Origin: Roseiarcus sp036489975 | GTDB lineage: Bacteria > Pseudomonadota > Alphaproteobacteria > Rhizobiales > Beijerinckiaceae | DNA length: 64,000 nt | Assembly: GCA_036489975.1 (NCBI GenBank) | Contig: DASXES010000030.1 | Span: forward strand, 4,803 to 68,802 | Reading direction: 5' to 3' | Shown here: positions 62,254 through 64,000 of the stretch, one piece after another | Numbering within the stretch: the first letter of the stretch is position 1 | How the letters are laid out: each line of letters starts with the position of its first letter | The notes under the pieces: generated by a model | The model's database searches: none | Told to the model about the DNA's origin: nothing | The model's input: only the letters and a program-made list of their open reading frames with translations | Translations under genes and position numbers: made by a program

Positions 62254-62460
62254 ATGATCAAGACCCTTGCGGCCGCGGCCGTTCTTTCGCTCGGCCTCGC
62301 CGGCTACGCCATGGCGCAAGACACGCCGGCGGCCGCTCCCGCTCCGATGGCCGAGCCAATGCATCATCACCATCATCATCATCATCACTACCATCATCAT
62401 CATCATCACATGCATCATGATATGGCTCCGGCCGCGGCTCCGGCAGCTCCCGCGCAATAA
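62254..62460 (+). CDS. Small exported poly-histidine protein
   Basis: The 68-residue product has a signal peptide (MIKTLAAAAVLSLGLAGYAM, cleavage after AMA) and a mature part dominated by 17 histidines in three runs (9, 6 and 2) broken by Tyr and Met, within Pro/Ala-rich ends. Such a peptide would bind nickel, copper, zinc or cobalt in the periplasm. A strong hairpin terminator follows. The His runs are encoded by CAT/CAC repeats and may vary in length by slippage. Intact signal peptide and terminator support a real gene. Confidence 0.75.
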   Translation: MIKTLAAAAVLSLGLAGYAMAQDTPAAAPAPMAEPMHHHHHHHHHYHHHHHHMHHDMAPAAAPAAPAQ

Positions 62461-62502
62461 TCAGATTCCGAGCGCAGGCTTCCGAGTTCGCGCGAAACAT
62501 TC

Positions 62503-62539
62503 AGCTCTCCAGACAAGATTCTGCCTGGAGAGCTTTTTT
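62503..62539 (+). terminator. Rho-independent terminator after the poly-His gene
   Basis: AGCTCTCCAG (62503-62512) and CTGGAGAGCT (62525-62534) form a perfect 10-base stem with a 12-base loop, followed by TTTTTT. It lies 43 bases after the poly-His stop codon. This is the clearest terminator in the window. Confidence 0.92.
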
Positions 62540-62588
62540 GTGTCTACCCTGAACCGAACTGAGAACGCCAGCGCGCTTGGATTGAGGA

Positions 62589-63416
62589 TCAGGTCTCAGC
62601 CTTCTTCTGCCGTGTCCGCTTCCGCGTCTTAACCTCGACCCGCGGCCCCTCCACCAGACGAACCACCGCTCCCCACAACGTCCGCACGTCCTGCTGCGTC
62701 AGGTCCATCTTGTGGAACATGTTCCGCAGGTTTCGCCGCATGCCCGGCTTCTTGGTCACGGGGCGGAAAAAGCCAGTCTCTTCAAGCTTGTCCTCGAGAA
62801 AACCGAAGAATGCGAACAACATCTCGCGCTGCGCCGGCGGCGACTGAGGGCGCGGGACCGTCGGGGGCGGCGGCGCGTCGCCGTGGGCGGCCTTGAACCA
62901 CTCGTAGCCGCAGAGCAGAACGGCCTGAGACAGGTTGAGCGAAGCGTAAGTGGGGCTCGACGGAAAGGTGATGATTGCGTTGGCGAGCGCGACCTCGTCG
63001 TTGTCCAACCCGGTCCGCTCCGGCCCGAACAGAATGCCCCGCTTCTCAGCCGTCGCCGCGGCAGCCGCGCCCATGGCGATGCTCGGGCTCAACACGGCCT
63101 TCATCTGCCCGCGCTCGCGCGCCGTCGTCGCGTAAAGCACATGCAGGTCGCCGACCGCCGCCTCGACGCTCGAAAAGAGCTTGGCCGCGTCCAGGAGGTC
63201 GGTCGCGCCCGCCGCTGCAGCATAGGCGATTTCCCGATATTCGTCGGTGCGGGGCCAGCCCTGTTTGGGATTGACCAGACGCAGATCGTCGAGGCCGAAA
63301 TTGGCCATCGCGCGCGCGCACATGCCGATGTTCACCGCGAGCTGCGGGCGAACCAGAATGACCGCCGGCCCGCCGCCGAGCGGCGGCTTCGTCCTGTCCG
63401 TCCCCGCGCCAACCAT
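62589..63416 (-). CDS. trmJ: tRNA (cytidine/uridine-2'-O-)-methyltransferase TrmJ-like
   Basis: The 275-residue SPOUT enzyme methylates the 2'-O of a nucleotide in the tRNA anticodon loop. Motifs are NIGMCARAMANFGLDDLRLV near residue 29, GILFGPERTGLDNDE and the knot motif SLNLSQAVLL. The C-terminal helical tail is basic (TRKRTRQKK). The first about 15 residues vary, and the GTG/ATG choice at 63416 could be moved. No SOS or other regulatory site is seen at its start. Confidence 0.9.
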   Translation of the reverse strand: MVGAGTDRTKPPLGGGPAVILVRPQLAVNIGMCARAMANFGLDDLRLVNPKQGWPRTDEYREIAYAAAAGATDLLDAAKLFSSVEAAVGDLHVLYATTARERGQMKAVLSPSIAMGAAAAATAEKRGILFGPERTGLDNDEVALANAIITFPSSPTYASLNLSQAVLLCGYEWFKAAHGDAPPPPTVPRPQSPPAQREMLFAFFGFLEDKLEETGFFRPVTKKPGMRRNLRNMFHKMDLTQQDVRTLWGAVVRLVEGPRVEVKTRKRTRQKKAET

Positions 63417-63533
63417 CGGGGCGCCCTATAGCACGGGTTTGGCCTTGCAACAGCGGCCCGTGCGGCGTTGGCCCGATCGATTTGGCTTTTCTTTTGCTCC
63501 CGCCTTTTCGCTGCGAACGCCCCGATTATGAGG

Positions 63534-63584
63534 GTTGGATTTCCTTGGATTCTCTCGTGCGAAAATAGATTTATCAATGGGTTA
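63534..63584 (-). repeat. Dispersed repeat copy with two decamer units
   Basis: In reverse complement this reads ATAACCCATTGA, then a diverged middle, ACGAGAG, and two decamers of the AATCCAAGGA type. It is the partner of the repeat at 8669-8729, which has three decamers. The copies are in opposite orientation and about 55 kb apart. Confidence 0.55.
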
Positions 63585-63793
63585 TGAAGGATTTTCGCGG
63601 GCAGCATTTTTCACGGGCCTTCGCCCCGTCGTTGAGAGGCAGGTGGAACCGAGGCCCGCGGTCGAAGCGATGCGGAAGGCGGGATTGCTCATACGAAGAG
63701 CTTAATCTGGTTTCTGATTAACCGCAACAGATTGCCGGATCTTATCGCGACGCCTGTTAGTCAGCCACCTTGCGGGCGCGCCAGGGATGCTTC

Positions 63794-63834
63794 CCGTCAT
63801 GGCCGTCCCCGGACTTGATCCGGGATCGACGCGG
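63794..63834. repeat. Alphaproteobacterial palindromic repeat (CCGTCATGGCCG type)
   Basis: CCGTCATGGCCGTCC with the inverted pair CCCGGA (63808-63813) and TCCGGG (63819-63824) and the tail ATCGACGCGG match the common short palindromic repeat of alphaproteobacterial intergenic DNA. It can fold into a small hairpin. Confidence 0.6.
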
Positions 63835-63884
63835 TCCTTCACGTGAGTCGCACGCATTTAAGGGTCGTGTCCCGTGCTGTGGTG

Positions 63885-64000
63885 TAGCAGGTGCGGTATG
63901 GCCGCCGCATTCGCCTGGTGAGACCGGGCTGGTCAGGCGGCCGCCACAGGCAGCCCGACGACGGGATCATGGCTCAAAGGAGCAATGGTTTCCAGCGTCA
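63885..64000 (+). mobile_element. Possible 5' end of an insertion sequence (IS110-like), incomplete
   Basis: GGCCGCC (63900-63906) and GGCGGCC (63936-63942) form an inverted repeat, and GGGCTG (63926-63931) can pair with CAGCCC (63951-63956), giving overlapping structures. AAGGAG (63977-63982) is followed by ATG at 63985 and an open frame MVSSV that runs off the window. IS110-family elements have a structured noncoding end before the transposase gene, from which a bridge RNA is made. The identification is weak because the gene is cut off. Confidence 0.25.

Larger units (their letters stand above)
63417..64000. other. Repeat-rich intergenic region at the right edge
   Basis: This 584-base region contains a copy of the dispersed repeat (63534-63584), an alphaproteobacterial palindromic repeat (63794-63834) and a structured region from about 63890 that may be the start of an insertion element. 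No full gene is present before the window ends. Confidence 0.6.

Noticed and set aside
62548..62566. SOS-like GAAC...GAAC sequence after the poly-His terminator
   Set aside because: The spacer is 8 bases instead of 7, and no gene starts near it in the right direction.
1..64000. tRNA, rRNA and CRISPR signals
   Set aside because: No cloverleaf with a TTCGAATCC-type arm in an intergenic position, no rRNA sequence, and no regularly spaced repeat array beyond the four 20-base repeats at 20540, which lack spacers.

Overview
The window is GC-rich (roughly two thirds G+C by eye) and reads as the chromosome of an alphaproteobacterium of the order Hyphomicrobiales. Supporting signs are LexA boxes of the alphaproteobacterial type (GTTC-N7-GTTC), a DnaE2-type error-prone polymerase, yicC next to gmk, BluB, several large porins with conserved N- and C-terminal signatures, and intergenic palindromes typical of this class. 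The porins and small secreted proteins suggest a Beijerinckiaceae/Methylocystaceae-like lineage, but that placement is an inference. No rRNA, tRNA or CRISPR array was seen.

Layout. 1-4.1 kb: end of a nucleoside hydrolase, then dnaE2 behind a perfect SOS box; a palindromic intergenic repeat sits in frame inside dnaE2. 4.1-4.7 kb: debris of toxin-antitoxin genes (VapB, VapC and a possible Fic piece). 4.7-11 kb: housekeeping genes (DMT exporter, methyltransferase, ComF, glutaredoxin, DUF1178, DUF3108, GNAT, inorganic pyrophosphatase). 11.2-15.4 kb: a CUT2 sugar-type ABC importer followed by a flavin monooxygenase. 15.4-20.2 kb: SnoaL-like protein, RMD1-family protein, cupin, BluB, 3-methyladenine glycosylase and an SDR. 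20.3-26.6 kb: an accessory stretch with an AT-rich small gene, 20-bp direct repeats, a coupled pair of uncharacterised genes, an 87-residue secreted protein and two 530-residue porins. 27.1-35.4 kb: a two-component system followed by an RND tripartite efflux operon. 35.5-39.7 kb: a protein with a duplicated four-Cys unit, two further porins and a second member of the 87-residue family. 39.7-47 kb: reductive pyrimidine catabolism with a RutR-like repressor, an exact RutR-type operator, beta-ureidopropionase, dihydropyrimidinase and a four-gene ABC importer. 47-49.4 kb: a zinc metallopeptidase and an HTH protein whose start is overlapped by a second SOS box. 49.5-57.5 kb: an orphan type I secretion pair and an FkbH/acyl carrier protein/MBOAT cluster. 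57.7-64 kb: a decayed CoA-ester lyase, a third SOS box ahead of a class III cyclase, gmk/yicC, a poly-His secreted peptide with a strong terminator, trmJ, and at the right edge a structured region that may be the start of an insertion sequence.

Working together. The strongest functional units are the pyrimidine module at 39.7-47 kb (uptake, ring opening and carbamoyl removal under one repressor), the two-component/RND module, and the FkbH-ACP-MBOAT module, which could load a glyceryl-type group on a carrier protein and transfer it across the membrane in the manner of DltB/DltC. Three SOS boxes in one 64-kb window, two of them upstream of genes not usually linked to DNA damage, and the repeated 87-residue secreted family beside porins are the most promising new observations.
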